Assembly (NCBI GenBank): GCA_001627335.1
Contig: LUPK01000032.1
Span: 124,001-188,000 of the forward strand
Length of the DNA: 64,000 nt
Direction: 5' to 3'
From: Nocardioides sp. REDSEA-S33_B3
GTDB taxonomy: Bacteria > Actinomycetota > Actinomycetes > Propionibacteriales > Nocardioidaceae
Position numbers and translations under genes: made by a program. The notes below the pieces were generated by a model. It did not search any database. It saw only the letters and a program-made list of their open reading frames with translations, and was not told the DNA's origin. Numbering within the stretch: the first letter of the stretch is position 1; every line of letters starts with the position of its first letter. Of this stretch, positions 61,401-64,000 are shown in pieces.

Positions 61401-62260
61401 CGCTCACCGAGGACCAGGCCAAGTTCTACGTCTACGACTCGCTGCTCTCGGAGTACGCCGCGCTGGGCTTCGAGTACGGCTACTCCGTGGCCCGTCCCGA
61501 GGCGCTGGTGCTGTGGGAGGCGCAGTTCGGTGACTTCGTCAACGGCGCGCAGACGGTGATCGACGAGTTCATCACCAGCGGCAAGACCAAGTGGCGCCAG
61601 GACTCCGGCGTCGTGCTGCTGCTGCCGCACGGCTACGAGGGCCAGGGCCCCGACCACTCCTCCGCGCGCATCGAGCGGTTCCTGCAGATGGCCGCCGACG
61701 AGGCGTTCGTGGTCGCCCAGCCGTCCACGCCGGCCTCCTACTTCCACCTGCTGCGACACCACTCGCTCGGCGAGGAGCACCGCCCGCTGATCGTCTTCAC
61801 GCCGAAGTCGATGCTCAAGCGCAAGGAGGCCGCCTCGACGCCCGAGGAGTTCACCTCGGGCTCGTTCCGCCCCTTCATCGGCGATGCCGACGCGGACCCG
61901 CAGAAGGTCGACACCCTGCTGCTGTGCAGCGGTCGTGTCACCTGGGACCTCATGGTGGACCGGGCCAAGCGGGAGAACCCCGAGCGCTTCGCCATCGCGC
62001 GCATCGAGCAGCTCTACCCGCGTCCGCTCGACGACATCAAGGCCGAGATCGCCCGCTACCCCCACCTCAAGGAGGTCCGGTGGGTGCAGGACGAGCCGCG
62101 CAACAACGGCCCCTGGCCGCACTACGCGCTCAACGCCTGGTCCGAGGTCGACGCCACCGTCGTGCCGGTCACCCGGCCCGAGTCGTCCTCGCCGTCGGTC
62201 GGCACCGTCAAGCGTCACCAGGCCGAGCAGAAGGAGCTGCTCGACCAGGCGTTCGCCTGA
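58457..62260 (+). CDS. kgd: Multifunctional 2-oxoglutarate metabolism enzyme (E1o/KGD with fused E2 catalytic domain)
   Basis: E2-like [22 protein letters not shown] / [20 protein letters not shown] plus E1 [39 protein letters not shown]. Confidence 0.97.
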   Translation: MPQSPGSSSSTGSPEVANDFGANEWLVEEMFDQFQKDPSSVDPAWAAFFKAQGNGQGNGSTSGSTSGSASNGSSPKAAPAPSKPAAAPAQKSEKPAARTETKPESKPESKSPEPAKAPAPVAKPRPESKAAEVSKGTSSPMPKETKPAAKAEASDEPTYTVLRGAPARTAQNMDVSLTVPTATSIRSVPVKLLWDNRTVINNHLARARGGKVSFTHLIGYALVKALKSMPEMNNAYAEVDGKPNLVTPAHINLGLAIDIKKGETRQLLVPSIKACETMDFAGFWTAYEDVVTKARDGKLTVADFQGTTISLTNVGGLGTNHSVPRLMTGQSAIIGVGAMEYPPEWQGASEEAIARNAISKVMTLTSTYDHRVIQGAQSGEFLKRVHQLLLGQDGFYDEIFRSLRIPYQPIRWGADIATSHDDEISKQARILELIHAYRVRGHLMADTDPLEYRQRTHPDLEIENHGLTLWDLDREFATGSFGGEGRRFMKLRSILGILRDSYCRTTGIEYMHIMDPEQRRWLQERIEQPHVKPPREEQLRILLKLNQAEAFETFLQTKFVGQKRFSLEGGETTVPVIDEICEAAAEAGLDEVTIGMAHRGRLNVLANIVGKNYSQIFREFEGNIDPRTVQGSGDVKYHLGAEGEFTAETGSTVKVSVAANPSHLEAVDPVLEGIARAKQDVLDRGLEYPVLPMLVHGDAAFAGQGVVAETLNLSQLRGYRTGGTVHVIVNNQVGFTTSPGSSRSSLYCTDVARMVQAPIFHVNGDDPEACIRVARLAFEYRQAFHKDVVIDLVCYRRRGHNEGDDPSYTQPLMYDLIEQKRSVRKLYTESLIGRGDITIEEAEQVLKDYQQQLERVFTEVREATSQPSGWTTVPDYPDKPAGETRTSVDLDVLKRISDAYVTPPEGFTVHPKVMPQLQRRATSITEGPIDWGTGEILAFGSLLMEGRPVRLAGQDSRRGTFVSRFATIIDRRNADEWTPLSSLTEDQAKFYVYDSLLSEYAALGFEYGYSVARPEALVLWEAQFGDFVNGAQTVIDEFITSGKTKWRQDSGVVLLLPHGYEGQGPDHSSARIERFLQMAADEAFVVAQPSTPASYFHLLRHHSLGEEHRPLIVFTPKSMLKRKEAASTPEEFTSGSFRPFIGDADADPQKVDTLLLCSGRVTWDLMVDRAKRENPERFAIARIEQLYPRPLDDIKAEIARYPHLKEVRWVQDEPRNNGPWPHYALNAWSEVDATVVPVTRPESSSPSVGTVKRHQAEQKELLDQAFA

Positions 62261-62271
62261 CGGGGACGCTG

Positions 62272-62448
62272 ATGTACTTCACCGACCGCGGCATCGAGGA
62301 GCTGGTCTCGCGCCGGGGTGACGAGGAGGTCACCCTGGGCTGGCTCGCCGAGCAGCTCCAGGCGTTCACCGACGTCCACCCCGAGCACGAGTCGGCCGTG
62401 GAGCGCCTCGCGACGTGGCTGGCGAGGCTCGACGACCCGGAGGACTGA
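62272..62448 (+). CDS. DUF6104-like small conserved protein
   Basis: MYFTDRGIEELVSRRGDEEVTLGWLAEQLQAFTDVHPEHESAVERLATWLARLDD; directly downstream of kgd. Confidence 0.8.
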   Translation: MYFTDRGIEELVSRRGDEEVTLGWLAEQLQAFTDVHPEHESAVERLATWLARLDDPED

Positions 62449-62466
62449 GTCCACACCGTCGTACGA

Positions 62467-62512
62467 CGAGAGGGCCCGTGACGAGAACCTGTTCTCGTCA
62501 CGGGCCCTCTCG
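62467..62512 (+). terminator. Hairpin downstream of kgd/DUF6104
   Basis: CGAGAGGGCCCGTGACGAGAA-cctg-TTCTCGTCACGGGCCCTCTCG: perfect 21-bp stem. Confidence 0.8.
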
Positions 62513-62528
62513 CTCTAGGGTGCTGGGC

Positions 62529-63176
62529 ATGACCTCGCTCGACCAGTCCCCCGACGTCGGCAGCCCCGACGCCGACACCCCGACGTACCCGCCCGCGCCG
62601 TGGACGATGGACGGCCAGCTGTGGTTGTCGCTGTTTCGGGTCGGGCACGACGTGGACGCCCTGCGCCCGCGCGGTGTGTACGGCGTCGCGCTGGTGTCCT
62701 ACGAGGAGCCCAGCCCCCTCACCTACTCCGAGCTGCTGGTGGCGCGGGTCGTGAAGGCCCCCGTCAGGGCGGTGTCGATCACCGACATCTGGGTCGACTC
62801 CCCCGCCTCGGTGGCCGGCGGTCGGGGGCTGTGGGCGATTCCGAAGGAGCTCGCCGACTTCCGCCGCACCAGCGAGCGCGGGACCGTGCGCGAGCGCACG
62901 TCGTGGTCGGTGGACGTGGAGGGACGACCCGTGGTCCGGGCCCGCTTCACCGACGCCTCGCACGCCGTGCCCCGGGTGCGCTTCAAGGGCGCCACCTGGC
63001 AGCCGCCCATCGACGACCACGTCGACCCCGTCACAGCCACGCTCACCGGGTCCGCGAAGGCCGCACCGTGCCGCTCGGCCTGGGAGATCGCCCCGGACGG
63101 GCCGCTGGGCTGGCTGGCCGGAGCCCGCCGGTTGGCGTCGTTCCGCCAGACCGGCTTCCGGATGACCTTCGGCTAG
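62529..63176 (+). CDS. Acetoacetate decarboxylase family protein
   Basis: LRPRGVYGVALVSYEEPSPLTYSELLVARVVK; GGRGLWAIPKELADFRR. Confidence 0.75.
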   Translation: MTSLDQSPDVGSPDADTPTYPPAPWTMDGQLWLSLFRVGHDVDALRPRGVYGVALVSYEEPSPLTYSELLVARVVKAPVRAVSITDIWVDSPASVAGGRGLWAIPKELADFRRTSERGTVRERTSWSVDVEGRPVVRARFTDASHAVPRVRFKGATWQPPIDDHVDPVTATLTGSAKAAPCRSAWEIAPDGPLGWLAGARRLASFRQTGFRMTFG

Positions 63177-63415
63177 TCCAGCTCCTCGGGCGCCGGCGGC
63201 TCCTGCTGCTCGGCGGCCCGCTTCGCGGCGTCGCGGATCTCGAACACCTCGGTGGCCAGGCCGCCGATCGCGCCGGCGACGTCCTTGACCGCGGAGGTGA
63301 GGATGCCGGCGACCTCACCGACGGTGTGGGCGGTCGCCTCGACGGTGCTCTGCACCGCGTCCTTGCCGATCTCCGCCTTGCTGATCCGGTCCTTGCCGGT
63401 GGGGCCGCTGGTCAT
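63173..63415 (-). CDS. Small amphipathic helical protein, unknown function
   Basis: 80 aa; ATAHTVGEVAGILTSAVKDVAGAIGGLATEVFEIRDAAKRAAEQQ; converges on the acetoacetate decarboxylase-like gene. Confidence 0.6.
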   Translation of the reverse strand: MTSGPTGKDRISKAEIGKDAVQSTVEATAHTVGEVAGILTSAVKDVAGAIGGLATEVFEIRDAAKRAAEQQEPPAPEELD

Positions 63416-63485
63416 GGGGACAGTCTGGCCCGCCGCGGGGCGGCGGGCCAGGTGTCGTGCCTCACGGGCTGGATCCGGCGGCGGG

Positions 63486-64000
63486 TCAGGCGGCCGCCGC
63501 GGCCACGTCGGAGCCCGCGGCCGGGGTCGCCTTCGGCGTACGACGGCCGGGGAGCGCGAGGCGGCAGATCTTGGCGAACACGCTGCCGACCTGCTTGTGC
63601 AGCGGGCCGGTGTTGTAGGGCAGCCCGTAGCGCTGGCAGATCTCCTTGACCTCCTCGGCGACCTCGGGGTAGCGGCGCGCCGGCAGGTCGGGGAAGAGGT
63701 GGTGCTCGATCTGGTGGGACAGGTTGCCGCTCATGACGTGGAAGAGCGGGCCGCCGGAGATGTTGGCCGAGCCGAGGACCTGGCGGTAGTACCAGTGCCC
63801 CCTGGTCTCCTGACCGTCCTCACCGTCGCGGCACTCCTCCTCGGTGAACGTCTCGACCCCGGCCGGGAAGTGGCCGCAGAAGATGATGTTGAACGCCCAC
63901 ACGTTGCGCACCAGGTTGGCGACCGCGTTGCCCGCGAAGGTCAGCGGGAACAGCGGGCCGGTCAGTGCCGGGAAGAGCAGGTAGTCCTTGAGCGCCTGGC
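63486..64000 (-). CDS. Membrane fatty acid (acyl-CoA) desaturase, 5' end outside window
   Basis: Histidine box SHQIEHHLFPDLPARRY; frame stays open to position 64000. Confidence 0.92.
   Translation of the reverse strand, partial: QALKDYLLFPALTGPLFPLTFAGNAVANLVRNVWAFNIIFCGHFPAGVETFTEEECRDGEDGQETRGHWYYRQVLGSANISGGPLFHVMSGNLSHQIEHHLFPDLPARRYPEVAEEVKEICQRYGLPYNTGPLHKQVGSVFAKICRLALPGRRTPKATPAAGSDVAAAAA

Noticed and set aside
58397-62218. 1273-aa antisense ORF opposite kgd, and similar long ORFs (for example 33424..36552 +, 50996..54745 +, 3148..5718 +)
   Set aside because: Frame shadows of conserved genes in very high-GC DNA; low-complexity Arg/Ala/Gly/His sequence and no protein-like motifs.

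Overview
High-GC actinobacterial chromosome segment, most like Nocardioides or a related Propionibacteriales genus judging by gene content and order. It is dominated by core genes: the F1Fo ATP synthase operon with AtpZ/AtpI-like proteins, a MraY/WecA-type transferase, Sua5, prmC, prfA and rpmE; rho; thrB-thrC-hom-lysA-argS; a tRNA-Arg(CCG); kgd; and nucS. A second theme is C4/C5 acyl-CoA metabolism with ethylmalonyl-CoA-pathway signatures: thiolase, MeaB, epimerase, crotonyl-CoA carboxylase/reductase, a double-domain 3-hydroxyacyl-CoA dehydrogenase, an ethylmalonyl-CoA-mutase-type B12 mutase and a PduO-type cobalamin adenosyltransferase. I found no CRISPR array, integrase, transposase, phage module or recognisable defence system. 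The main leads are: (1) a recurring motif GYTACCSACSMGT upstream of four acyl-CoA loci; (2) an IdeR/DtxR-like iron box upstream of a Lys-rich CC-x5-C-x2-C mini-protein that appears co-transcribed with ferritin; (3) a CRP-like GTGA-N6-TCAC site upstream of the atp operon; (4) a repeat-built N/Q-rich, prion-like insertion in Rho; (5) a compositionally distinct secreted protein of unknown function next to tRNA-Arg; (6) several in-frame and intergenic short tandem repeats and very strong hairpins. All calls come from reading the sequence and supplied ORFs; no searches were run.
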